NCBI GenBank assembly: GCA_020633195.1
Contig: JACKEC010000014.1
Coordinates: 558,001-622,000 of the forward strand
Source: Sandaracinaceae bacterium
GTDB lineage: Bacteria > Myxococcota_A > Polyangia > Polyangiales > Sandaracinaceae
Direction of reading: 5' to 3'
DNA: 64,000 bases
Shown: positions 45,892-54,309 of the stretch, one piece after another
Position numbering within the stretch: position 1 is the first letter of the stretch
Layout of the letters: every line of letters begins with the position of its first letter
Notes under the pieces: generated by a model
The model's input: the letters and a program-made list of their open reading frames with translations, nothing else
What the model was told of the DNA's origin: nothing
Database searches by the model: none
Position numbers and translations under genes: made by a program

Positions 45892-46773
45892 ATGCGAGCC
45901 GGCCTCACCGTCCTCGCGGTAGCGCTCCTCCTGAGCGGCTGCTGCGTGAACCCCTTCCGCAACACGCGCACCTCCGAGCGGGGACGGCCTGGGGATCCGG
46001 AGGTCGAGGCGCGGCGCTCCATGGCCCCCGCCCAGCCCGCGGTTCAGCCCGCCAGCGCGGCCAGCGACGATCCCGGGGCCGGCTTCGACATCCGCCTCGT
46101 CCGGGTCCAGCCCGGGGTGCACCTGAACACCGAGCAGCCCTGCGACGTGATCTTCACGACGGGCCCCGAGGCGGTCGCCGCGGCAGACGCGGATCGGTAC
46201 ACCATCCGCGCCGCGCACCGGATGCCCGTTCAGTGTCACGCACCGAGCGGCGATGGGTGGGCCGATCTCCTCTTCAGCCCCGAGAACGCGGCCCAGGTGG
46301 CCAACGTCCGCCGGGGCAGCCGCATCCGCGTCCGGATCCTCACCGCCGACGGCGGCTACGTGGACTACCCGACGGTCCAGTTCGTCGCCGTCGAGGGCCA
46401 GAACCCCGAGCTGGCCCGGACACCGCCGCACGCGCAGCCGGCGGCGGTCCCCAACGGGTTCGACCTGCGCCTCGCGAACGACGACCCCGGGCTGATCGGC
46501 ACCGTGCAGCAGTGCGCGGTCGCGCACGCCGACGAGATCCAGCTGATGCAGCCGACCGATCAGCGGCCTCGCAACTACCCCGCGGGCATCCAGAACCGGA
46601 TGACCGTGGCCTGCAAGCACCAAGGCGGGGAAGAGCTCGCCGACCTCGTGTTCATGCCGGCGCAGGCGCTCGCCGCGCTCGAGGTGCGGCGCGGCGGGGT
46701 GGTGCCCGTCCGCATCATCAGCCGCGACGGCGGCTTCGTGGAGTACCCCATCCTTCAGTTCGCTGGGCAGTAG
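45892..46773 (+). CDS. Lipoprotein made of two tandem homologous domains
   Basis: 293 aa. The lipobox LLSG-C17 is canonical. After a Pro/Ala-rich linker, two domains of about 100 residues (64-167 and 189-292) share the same pattern: GFDIRL or GFDLRL at the start, a central Cys pair, ADLLFSP or ADLVFMP, then VRRG and a DGGYVDYP or DGGFVEYP ending with VQFV or LQFA. This is an internal duplication. Each domain has two Cys, likely a disulfide. No known family recognised. Confidence 0.75.
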   Translation: MRAGLTVLAVALLLSGCCVNPFRNTRTSERGRPGDPEVEARRSMAPAQPAVQPASAASDDPGAGFDIRLVRVQPGVHLNTEQPCDVIFTTGPEAVAAADADRYTIRAAHRMPVQCHAPSGDGWADLLFSPENAAQVANVRRGSRIRVRILTADGGYVDYPTVQFVAVEGQNPELARTPPHAQPAAVPNGFDLRLANDDPGLIGTVQQCAVAHADEIQLMQPTDQRPRNYPAGIQNRMTVACKHQGGEELADLVFMPAQALAALEVRRGGVVPVRIISRDGGFVEYPILQFAGQ

Positions 46774-46982
46774 CGTCGAAACGCGCTATCTCCGCGCCAC
46801 CGTTTTTTTGACCGCCGCGGCCCGAGCCGGTTACCGACTCACATGGGCTGCGCTCGTGTGGGTCACGCGACACGGTCGAGCCCTCCCGGGACAACCACAC
46901 CATTGGAATCGCAGCAAACAGCGTCGTTGGCCCGAGCTTCGCAAAACGTCAGAAGTGCAGGTCGCGAAACTGGAGGTCTCGT
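46774..46982. other. Gap before ddl with T-run
   Basis: 209 bp. A run of seven T at 46803-46809 follows weakly paired GCGC arms and could end transcription of the lipoprotein gene. The rest should hold the ddl promoter; bases near 46908-46946 are less G+C-rich. GGAGG-type ribosome binding bases end the gap (TGGAGGTCTCGT before the ATG). No gene is seen. Confidence 0.3.
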
Positions 46983-47975
46983 ATGAGCGCCGGAGAGAAC
47001 AAGCGGGTCGGGGTGCTCCTCGGGGGGCTGGGGTCGGAGCGGGAGATCTCGCTCAAGACGGGTGAAGCCGTCGCGACGGCCCTCGCCGAGCGAGGTCACG
47101 ACGTGCAGCGCGTGTACGTCGATCGCGATCTCGATCGCGTGCTGCGCCAGAACCCCATCGACGTGGCGTTCATCGCGCTGCACGGGCCCTACGGGGAGGA
47201 CGGCTGCGTCCAGGGCCTCTTGGAGCTTCTCGGGATCCCCTACACCGGGAGCGGCGTGCTCGCGAGCGCGCTCGCCATGGACAAGCTCAAGTCCAAAGAG
47301 CTCTTTCGCCTCTACAACGTCCCGACGCCGCCGTACTACGCGATCGACGCGAGCCAGCACGACGCGCTCGAGGAGATGCACGGCTCCTTCGGCTTCCCCG
47401 CCTTCATCAAGCCGCGCCGCGCGGGCTCGAGCATCGGCGCTGGTCGCGCGAACGACATGGCCGAGCTTCACGAGCGCGTCCTCGACGCCGCCCACTTCGA
47501 CGACTCGGTCATCGTGGAGCGCTTCGTGACCGGCCGCGAGGTCGCCGTCGGCATCCTCGACGGTCGCGCGCTCGGCGCCATCGAGATCTCGCCCAAGGGC
47601 TCCTTCTACGACTACAAGTCGAAGTACCAGTCGGGGCAGTCCGATTACCACTTCCCGGCCCGCCTGAGCCCGACCCGCTACAAGGGCGTGCTGAACATCG
47701 CGGAGCGCGCGGCCTCGTGCCTCGGCGTCACCGGCGCCGCCCGGGTCGACCTCCTCGTGACCGAGGGCGAGAACGAGTACGTGCTCGAGGTCAACACGCT
47801 GCCCGGCATGACGCCGACGTCGCTGCTGCCCAAGATCGCCGCGGGCGCGGGCTACGACTTCGGCGACCTCTGCGAGGCGATCCTCGATCGCGCGACCCTC
47901 GGGAGCCGCGAGGCGCACCCGGCGCGCGTCAACACGACCGCTTCCACGAGCGTCGTCGGCCTCGCCATCGACTGA
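46983..47975 (+). CDS. ddl: D-alanine--D-alanine ligase
   Basis: 330 aa. ATP-grasp enzyme with GVLLGGLGSEREISLKTG, the ALHGPYGEDGCVQGLLE motif with its Glu and the C-terminal EVNTLPGMTPTSLLP. It joins two D-Ala for the peptidoglycan precursor, in the cytoplasm. It stands alone: the next gene is convergent, 16 bp away, and the lipoprotein gene before it appears unrelated. Confidence 0.95.
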   Translation: MSAGENKRVGVLLGGLGSEREISLKTGEAVATALAERGHDVQRVYVDRDLDRVLRQNPIDVAFIALHGPYGEDGCVQGLLELLGIPYTGSGVLASALAMDKLKSKELFRLYNVPTPPYYAIDASQHDALEEMHGSFGFPAFIKPRRAGSSIGAGRANDMAELHERVLDAAHFDDSVIVERFVTGREVAVGILDGRALGAIEISPKGSFYDYKSKYQSGQSDYHFPARLSPTRYKGVLNIAERAASCLGVTGAARVDLLVTEGENEYVLEVNTLPGMTPTSLLPKIAAGAGYDFGDLCEAILDRATLGSREAHPARVNTTASTSVVGLAID

Positions 47976-47991
47976 GCTGGCGGCCGCAGGC

Positions 47992-49671
47992 TCACTCCGG
48001 GGTCTGCTCGGGGGGGCGCTCCGAGTCGAGGACGAGCAGCTCGATGCCGCCGCTGCCTTGCTCGATCACGATCTCGATCGTGAGGACGCCGGGCTCCTCC
48101 ACGCACCGCGCGACGGTGGCGTAGGGGGCGTTGCCGGAGTCGCTCGCGAAGAGCTCGCCGGAGGCGTCGCGGAGGAATACGTCGACGTCGCGCGCGCCCT
48201 CGTCGCCCGCGGCGGCCACCGCGACGCAGCGGCCCGCCTCGACGAGCTGCTCGCGCCGGAAGCGCTCGTTCTCCTCGAGCGAGGCCGTGTAGCGGCGCCG
48301 GATCTCGTAGCCGCGCAGCCGGTAAGGCGCGGTGACCTCCTCGAGGCGCAGCGATCGGAGGTCGTCGATCTCGGGCGGCGCGCGGAGCACCGCGAGCGCG
48401 TAGTCACCGTCGCGGCCGTACGACTTCACGGCGACGCGCATGACCGTGGCGGCTGGGCGACACGACCGCACCCGCGCGGTCGAGTGCACGGCGGTGTCGC
48501 GATCGATCTCGCTACCCGTCTCGTCGGCCAGATAGAGGTCGAGGTCCATCGCCTCGTCGGACGCCGTCCCCGCGATCACCGCGCAGCCCGGCCCGACCAC
48601 GATCTCGTGGGTGCGCACCTCACCCGGCACGATCGCCGCCTCGCGCGCCACGAACACCGGGGCGTCGAAGCCGCGGTCGACGAGCGGCGCGACGAGCACG
48701 CCGAGCGCGAGCCCCGGATCGCGACGGTGATCCTCGGGGAGCTCGTCGGAGCCCTCCGGGGTCGCGACCGCCTCGGTCGAGCGCGGCCCGCCGACGACCA
48801 TCACCCCCACCGCGCCCGCGCCTTCGAACGCGCGGAGCTCGACGACGTAGCGCGCGCTCTCCTCGGGGCAGTGCTCGATGGAAGGCTCGACGTCCGACCC
48901 CACGTCCCTCGCCACCTCGACGCCCGCCGCGTCGAACAGGAAAAGGTCGATGTCGGCGAGGCCCTCACCGCTCCGGCCCGTCGCCACGTAGCAGCGGCCG
49001 GCCTCGAGCTGGACCCGCTGCCGGACGATCGCGCCCTCGGCGACGTGCTCGAGGTACGGCGCGCCGACCGGCTCGAACCCGCGCGCGCGCAGCGCCGTGC
49101 GCGACATCGCGAGGTGCTCCTCGACGTCGCGGAACGGCACGCGCGGCGCGAGCACGCCGTCGAACAAGCCGTCGAAGCCCTCGCCGGCCTCGGCCGGGCT
49201 CCGGAAGTGCGCGACCATCACCGCGCCGAGCCCCTCCCGCGCGCGGAGCTCGAGGTAGTACGGCCGATAGCGGACGCGGGGATCGTCCGCCTGCGGGCAG
49301 ACGTGCACCAGCCCGCCCTCGCCCTCCACCGTGTCGGTCGCCGCGACCGCGCCCTCCCCGTCGTAGAGCGTGAGCAGGAGATCGCGGATCGCGCCGCCGC
49401 CGAGCGCCACGAGGGTCGCGCACTCCCCCACGTCGAGGTCGAGCGGCCACGCGACGCCCCGGTCCTCGAGCACGAAGGCGCGGCTCAGGCCGACCTCGCC
49501 GCCGTAGCCGCGCGCAGCCATGCGGCGGCGCAGCCGCGCGTGGCGTCGGTTGAGCGCGTCGAGCGGACCCACCGCGTCCGGCAAGGTGCCGAGCGCGGGG
49601 CCGTCGGTCGGCGCGCTCCGCCCCGCGCAGGCCGACACCGCGAGCGCGAGGGCGAGCCACAGGCGCGTCAT
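47992..49671 (-). CDS. Large lipoprotein with repeated PPC-like domains
   Basis: 559 aa from an ATG coupled (ATGA) to the related small lipoprotein. The lipobox is VSA-C15. It contains at least four beta-sandwich units of about 100 residues, each with a Cys on the CYVA or CAVI strand, an Asp-rich turn (DIDLFLFD, DLDLYLAD, DVDVFLRD) and a later Cys of a RSC or HCP type. The turn resembles bacterial pre-peptidase C-terminal (PPC) domains, which bind calcium in some proteins. No enzyme motif. Function unknown. Confidence 0.75.
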   Translation of the reverse strand: MTRLWLALALAVSACAGRSAPTDGPALGTLPDAVGPLDALNRRHARLRRRMAARGYGGEVGLSRAFVLEDRGVAWPLDLDVGECATLVALGGGAIRDLLLTLYDGEGAVAATDTVEGEGGLVHVCPQADDPRVRYRPYYLELRAREGLGAVMVAHFRSPAEAGEGFDGLFDGVLAPRVPFRDVEEHLAMSRTALRARGFEPVGAPYLEHVAEGAIVRQRVQLEAGRCYVATGRSGEGLADIDLFLFDAAGVEVARDVGSDVEPSIEHCPEESARYVVELRAFEGAGAVGVMVVGGPRSTEAVATPEGSDELPEDHRRDPGLALGVLVAPLVDRGFDAPVFVAREAAIVPGEVRTHEIVVGPGCAVIAGTASDEAMDLDLYLADETGSEIDRDTAVHSTARVRSCRPAATVMRVAVKSYGRDGDYALAVLRAPPEIDDLRSLRLEEVTAPYRLRGYEIRRRYTASLEENERFRREQLVEAGRCVAVAAAGDEGARDVDVFLRDASGELFASDSGNAPYATVARCVEEPGVLTIEIVIEQGSGGIELLVLDSERPPEQTPE

Positions 49672-50204
49672 CGAGGCTCTCGGGCGGCCTCGCTCGCGGG
49701 CACGTCCCTGAAGAGATCGTCGGTGCGGATCTCGAGCCCGGTCGGCCCCCGAAACGTCCGCAGCTGATAGAGGCCGCTGCCCGCGGTCGCGCGCGCCGTC
49801 AGGTAGTAGGTGCCCGTCTGCGTCGGACAGAACCGGAGCCCGGCGCGGGGCCCATCGTCGGTGTCGGACGCGACCTCGACGCCGTCGGAGTCGTAGATGC
49901 GCAGGTCGAGCTCGCGCATCGCGGCGGAGGCGGCGGCGATCGCGACGTAGCAGGTGCCCGAGCGCATCGGGGTCTCCCGCGCCTCGACGGCGTGCTCGAC
50001 GAGGAAGCCGCGGACCTCGTCGTCGCGGCCCGCGAAGCCGCGCGTCTGGACGACCTCGGAGGCCGCGTCGATCGCCTCGGTGACCGCCGAGGAACGAAAC
50101 TGCGAAGCGCGCGCCGACGTCGGGTCGTCGGTGGCCGCGGCGCTCGAGCCCGCGTCGCACCCCGCGACGAGGAGGAGCCAGACCCACGCGTTCGGCCAGC
50201 GCAC
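49668..50204 (-). CDS. Small lipoprotein with one PPC-like domain, related to its neighbour
   Basis: 178 aa from a GTG. Lipobox LVAG-C16. After a short helical spacer, one beta-domain repeats the neighbour's pattern: CYVAIAAA, LDLRIYDSDGVEVA, RFCPTQTGTYYL. It looks like a single unit of the 559-aa protein downstream; one gene probably arose from the other. The two starts and stops overlap by 4 nt, so both are made together. No known family. Confidence 0.72.
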   Translation of the reverse strand: MRWPNAWVWLLLVAGCDAGSSAAATDDPTSARASQFRSSAVTEAIDAASEVVQTRGFAGRDDEVRGFLVEHAVEARETPMRSGTCYVAIAAASAAMRELDLRIYDSDGVEVASDTDDGPRAGLRFCPTQTGTYYLTARATAGSGLYQLRTFRGPTGLEIRTDDLFRDVPASEAAREPR

Positions 50205-50229
50205 GCGGCGAGGTTAGCAGCTCAGCGGG

Positions 50230-51168
50230 TCAAGGCAGCGGCGGGAGGTTGAGCGGGTGCTCGCTGCCGTTGTTGCCCGAGGCCCGGCCCTGGATGGCCT
50301 GGATGGCCTCGTCGATCGCGGTGCGGACGTCGCCGTCACGCTCGGCGGCGCGCCGCTGACGAAGGGGCGGCAGGACGAGCGCGTCGCCGACCCGCCCGAG
50401 CGCCTGCACGGCACGTTGACGGATCTGCGCGTCGGATTCGCCCAGCAGCCGGACGAGCGCGTTGATCTTGTCCGGCCCGTCGAGGGTCGAGAGCGCGTTG
50501 ATCGCCTCGAGCCGCTCCTCCATCTGCTCCTGGGGGTTGCGCGCGAACGCCTCGAGCGCGCGGAGACCATCGGGATCGCGGAGCCGCCCGAGAGAGCGGA
50601 TCGCGTCGAGCCGCACGTCGCGCTCGGGATCGCGGAGCAGCGTGATCAGCGGCCGCGTGGCGCGGCGATCCCGGATGACGCCGAGCGCGAGCGCGGCCCA
50701 CTGCCGAGCCGCCGGCTCCTGGTCGCGGAGCAGCTCGAGGAGCGGCTGCACCGCCGCCGGGTCGGGCAGACGCCAGAGCGCCGCCGCGGCGACGACCCGC
50801 ACGTCGACCACCGGATCGCGGAGCGCGCGGACGAGATCGGGGACCGCGTCGCGCGCCGCGAGCCGCCCGATCGCGCGGCCCGAGGAGGCACGAACGCGCC
50901 ACTCCGCGTCGCTGCGGAGGTGCTCGCGCAGGATCGGCAGCACGTCGGTCCGACGGCTGGACCCGCGACGTCCGAGCGCGTCCGCGGCGGCGACGCGGGC
51001 GTTGGTGTCGCCCGCGGTCATGATGCCGCGGTAGCGATCCAGATCCTCGTCGGTGAGGCGCTGCTGTGCGGACGCCGGCAGCGCGGCGGTGGTGACCGCG
51101 GCAAAGGTGAACAGGGCGACCGCGCGGAGCGCGTGTCGGCACCGGTCGACGATTCTCGATTCCCCCAT
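50230..51168 (-). CDS. Exported HEAT-repeat protein
   Basis: 312 aa from the ATG at 51168, which begins a signal peptide ending LPASA-QQ; a TTG at 51243 would add 25 residues. The mature protein is a stack of about seven HEAT/PBS-like helical pairs with the pattern DP-x2-DVR-x2-A-x2-ALG-x-L. Such repeats mediate protein-protein contacts. The last 20 residues are Gly/Asn/Pro-rich. No enzyme activity expected. A 78-bp gap separates it from the kinase gene upstream. Confidence 0.85.
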   Translation of the reverse strand: MGESRIVDRCRHALRAVALFTFAAVTTAALPASAQQRLTDEDLDRYRGIMTAGDTNARVAAADALGRRGSSRRTDVLPILREHLRSDAEWRVRASSGRAIGRLAARDAVPDLVRALRDPVVDVRVVAAAALWRLPDPAAVQPLLELLRDQEPAARQWAALALGVIRDRRATRPLITLLRDPERDVRLDAIRSLGRLRDPDGLRALEAFARNPQEQMEERLEAINALSTLDGPDKINALVRLLGESDAQIRQRAVQALGRVGDALVLPPLRQRRAAERDGDVRTAIDEAIQAIQGRASGNNGSEHPLNLPPLP

Positions 51169-51247
51169 CTCGCTCGTCGCTCGTCCCGTGGTGGGCGTTG
51201 TTCGCACGATATCACAGACGCACATCGCGTCGCCTCGATTCAAGCAG

Positions 51248-52981
51248 TCATGCTCCGGCTGCGCGGACGGCGTCCCGAAGCTCCTCGAACTCCAGCAGGT
51301 GCTTGACGATCTCCTCGGATCGGTGGGCCACCTTGTCGAGGAGGTCCTGGACGGTGACGTCCAAGTTCATGGTCTTCTCGCGGAGCACGGCCAGGTCGGT
51401 CTCCCCCTCCGCGTTCAAGGTCGACAGGCGCTGCTTGAGCTGCGCGACCTGGAAGCGAAGGTCGTTGCGGCTCCCCTCTCGCGCGGCGCGCTTCGCGAGC
51501 AAGTCGCGATGACGCCCGTCGATCGCCGCCCACTCCGTGGCGGCTCGCCCCGCCGTGAGCAGCCGCTCGACCTGCGCGCGATCGATCGCCGCGCCCGGCA
51601 GCGGCAGCGGGGGCAGATCCTGCCACGCCCGGCGCAGCTCCTGATCCCATCGCGCCCGCTCGTCGGCGAGCCCGAGGATGTCGGCGCCGATCTCCTCGAG
51701 GTCGCGCAGCGACCGGGACTCGTCGCTGACGAGCACGTCGATCGCCTTGCCGATCTGGAGCCGGACGTTCCGGATCTCCTCCTCCTGCTGCATGGCCACC
51801 GACGCGCTCCGGTCGAGCTCGGCGCGGCGCACCTGCAGATCGCGCAGCCACCCCTCGAGCTCCGTCAACGCCGCCTCGAGCCACGCGGGCGTGCGGCCCC
51901 CGTGCGCGCGGTTGGAGAGCTGGCGGAAGCGCAGGAGCTTCTCCTCCCAGCGATCGGTGGTGGAGCTCCACGTCGGGCGCTCGTCGATGTTGCGCAGCGT
52001 CGCGGACAGCGCCTCGGCGACCCGCTGCTGGGTCGAGGGCGGGAACGCGCTCGGCCGCGGGAGGAGGTGCGCCACCTGCCGCAGATCCTCGGAGAGGTGG
52101 TGCGCGTCCGCGTGGCGGCGCTCGGGCTCCTTCTCGAGGAGCCGCAGCACCACCGCGTCGAGCTCGGGCGGGATGCCGTCGATGAGCGTCGAGGGCACCG
52201 GCGGGGGCTCCCGGATGTGGCGGAGGATCAGATCGGGCGTCGCCCCGTCGAAGGGGGGATGGCCCGTCAACATCTCGTGCAGCACGCAGCCGAGCGCGTA
52301 CAGGTCGGCCTTGCCCGTGAGCGGCTTCCCGCGCGCCTGCTCGGGGGCCATGTACTCGGGCGTCCCGAACACCGCGCCGCTCGCGGTCAGCCGCATCTCG
52401 CCCTTCATCTTGGCGAGGCCGAAGTCGAGGAGCTTGATGAAGTCCATCCCCGTACCGCGGTCGACCACGAACACGTTGTCGGGCTTGATGTCCCGGTGGA
52501 TCACGTCGAGCTCGTGCGCGCGGGCGAGCGCCGAGGCCATCTGACGCGCGATGTCCACGGCGCGGAAGGCGGCGAGCGGGCCACGCTCGATCGGCTTCGA
52601 GAGCGGCTCGCCGATCAGGAACTCCATCACGAGGTAGGCGAGCCCGTCGCGGGTCTCGCCGTAGTCCGTGATGTCGATGATGTGCTCGTGATCGATCCGA
52701 TTGGCGGCCTTCGCCTCGCGAAGGAAGCGCTCCCGGTTGGTCTTGTCGCCGGCGAGATCGGGGGCGAGGAATTTGATCGCGACGTCTCGGCCGACCACCT
52801 CGTGGCGCGCCTTGTAGACCGTGCCCATGCCGCCCGCGCCGATGCGCTCGGTGATCACGTAGCGACCCGCGATCGTGCGCGCCAAGAGGGCGTCCGGGAG
52901 CTCCTCGAGGGATCCCCCGTCGAGGGGACACACGGACGGCTCCCCCCGCCACTTCGCTCCACATATGGTGCAGACCAACAC
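51248..52981 (-). CDS. Ser/Thr protein kinase with zinc ribbon and C-terminal coiled coil
   Basis: 577 aa from a GTG at 52981 with GAGG upstream; an ATG at 53113 would overlap the divergent DedA start. An N-terminal CTIC...C knuckle (C4, C7, C18) is like that of the other kinases. Kinase domain (about 41-300): Lys70 (AIKFL), HRDIKPDNV at 162, DFG at 186-188, GTPEYMAPEQ. The last 200 residues are charged helices, probably a coiled coil used for dimerisation. No membrane helix. Active-site residues are complete. Confidence 0.9.
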   Translation of the reverse strand: MLVCTICGAKWRGEPSVCPLDGGSLEELPDALLARTIAGRYVITERIGAGGMGTVYKARHEVVGRDVAIKFLAPDLAGDKTNRERFLREAKAANRIDHEHIIDITDYGETRDGLAYLVMEFLIGEPLSKPIERGPLAAFRAVDIARQMASALARAHELDVIHRDIKPDNVFVVDRGTGMDFIKLLDFGLAKMKGEMRLTASGAVFGTPEYMAPEQARGKPLTGKADLYALGCVLHEMLTGHPPFDGATPDLILRHIREPPPVPSTLIDGIPPELDAVVLRLLEKEPERRHADAHHLSEDLRQVAHLLPRPSAFPPSTQQRVAEALSATLRNIDERPTWSSTTDRWEEKLLRFRQLSNRAHGGRTPAWLEAALTELEGWLRDLQVRRAELDRSASVAMQQEEEIRNVRLQIGKAIDVLVSDESRSLRDLEEIGADILGLADERARWDQELRRAWQDLPPLPLPGAAIDRAQVERLLTAGRAATEWAAIDGRHRDLLAKRAAREGSRNDLRFQVAQLKQRLSTLNAEGETDLAVLREKTMNLDVTVQDLLDKVAHRSEEIVKHLLEFEELRDAVRAAGA

Positions 52982-53096
52982 CGGGGCCCCCTCGCGCCCG
53001 AAGGTTATCGTGCCCGCCCCGTTTCCGCATGTTCCGCGTGTGGTGGCGGACCTCGGCCGCATTGAGCATGCGTGCCTCCGTGCTATCCGGCGCGTC

Positions 53097-53780
53097 GTGA
53101 CCGACACCCTCATCGGCTACATCGAGTCCGCCGCGGCCCTCGCACCGGTCTGGGGCTTCGCGCTCATCCTGTTCTTCATGACGGTGGAGAGCTCGTTCAT
53201 CCCCTTCCCGAGCGAGGTCGTGATGATCCCCGCGGGCTTCCTCGCGGCGCGCGCCGGCCTCACCTTCGAGGCCCCGATCGTCGACGCCGTCGTGGCCGTG
53301 ATCGCGGGCACCGCGGGCTCTCTGCTCGGCGCGTACATCAACTACGCGCTCGCGGCGCGGCTGGGTAAGCCCTTCCTCGAGCGGTACGGCAAGTACGTCT
53401 TCCTCGGGCCCGACAAGCTCGCGCGCGCCGAGGAGCTCTTCCGACGCTACGGAGCGGGCGCGACCTTCGTGTGCCGGCTGCTCCCCGCGATCCGGCAGCT
53501 CATCAGCATCCCGGCCGGGATCGCCAAGATGCCGCTGCCGAGCTTCAGCCTCTGGACCGGCCTCGGCGCCGCGATCTGGGTGAGCGTGCTGACCGGCGTG
53601 GGGTTCTCGATCGGGACCAACACGACCGACATGACCTACGCGGAGCTGGTCCATCAGGGCAAGGACATGGTCCAGGCCAACGCGTGGTGGGTGGTCCCGG
53701 GGCTGGTCGTCGGGTTCGCCGCCTACGTCCTGCTCAGCAACCGGATCATGCGTCGCGACAAGAGCGCCGAGGCCTCGTGA
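53097..53780 (+). CDS. DedA-family membrane protein
   Basis: 227 aa from a GTG. The family motif (E/D in ESSFIPFPSEVV near residue 31, then GATFVCRLLPAIRQLISIPAG with its Arg residues) is complete. About five membrane helices and re-entrant loops. DedA/SNARE-like proteins move polyprenyl phosphate or phospholipids across the inner membrane and support envelope charge balance. The shared open frame with the region upstream of 53097 is a shadow. It is divergent from the large kinase. Confidence 0.92.
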   Translation: MTDTLIGYIESAAALAPVWGFALILFFMTVESSFIPFPSEVVMIPAGFLAARAGLTFEAPIVDAVVAVIAGTAGSLLGAYINYALAARLGKPFLERYGKYVFLGPDKLARAEELFRRYGAGATFVCRLLPAIRQLISIPAGIAKMPLPSFSLWTGLGAAIWVSVLTGVGFSIGTNTTDMTYAELVHQGKDMVQANAWWVVPGLVVGFAAYVLLSNRIMRRDKSAEAS

Positions 53781-53792
53781 TCGTGGGCGTTC

Positions 53793-53825
53793 TGGCATTC
53801 TTGACATTCCCGGTCGGCAATACCA
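53793..53825. promoter_or_regulatory. Candidate promoter and operator for the Rrf2/cysteine operon
   Basis: A TTGACA at 53801-53806 makes a good -35 box, but the -10 is not clear (CAGAGT at 17 bp spacing). TGGCATT (53793-53799) and AATACCA (53819-53825) form an inverted repeat with one mismatch around the -35 region. Rrf2 proteins often repress their own operon from such sites, so this is a candidate operator; it has no direct proof. Confidence 0.35.
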
Positions 53826-53835
53826 GAGTTCCGGC

Positions 53836-54294
53836 GTGAAGCTGTCCAACAAGGGACGCTACGGGGTGAAAGCGATCTTCGACATCGCGTTTCACAACCA
53901 CGGGAAGGCGACCCAGATCAAAGAGATCGCCGAGCGTCAGGCCATCCCGCCGCGCTTCCTCGAGCAGATCTTCCAGGACCTCAAGCGGGCCGGGCTCGTG
54001 ACCAGCAAGCGCGGCCCTCGGGGTGGCTATCAGCTCGCAGTCGAGCCAGCGGACATCCGGCTCGGCGACATCATCCGGGCGCTCGAGGGGCCCGTGGCGC
54101 TCGCCGAGGCCACCCGGGGATCCGAGGACGAGGGCGACGCCACGAGCCGCGCCGTCACCGACGAGGCGTTCGAAGACCTCGCCGAGCAGATCGAGGCTTG
54201 CTTCGACGGCAAGACGATCGAAGATCTCTGCGAGCGCGGCGAAGCCCTGGGCTACCGCCGACGCGCTCCCGGCAAGTACGTGTACGTCATCTAG
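53836..54294 (+). CDS. Rrf2-family transcription regulator
   Basis: 152 aa from a GTG. Winged-helix Rrf2 domain (about 1-90) with the typical opening MKLSNKGRYGVKAIFDIA and the wing GPRGGYQLA. The three spaced Cys that hold the [2Fe-2S] cluster in IscR/RsrR (near 90-105) are absent; two Cys occur only near the end. It is therefore closer to CymR than IscR. It precedes cysteine-synthesis genes, so it most likely controls them, as CymR does. Confidence 0.87.
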   Translation: MKLSNKGRYGVKAIFDIAFHNHGKATQIKEIAERQAIPPRFLEQIFQDLKRAGLVTSKRGPRGGYQLAVEPADIRLGDIIRALEGPVALAEATRGSEDEGDATSRAVTDEAFEDLAEQIEACFDGKTIEDLCERGEALGYRRRAPGKYVYVI

Positions 54295-54309
54295 CAGCTC
54301 GAGGTGGTG

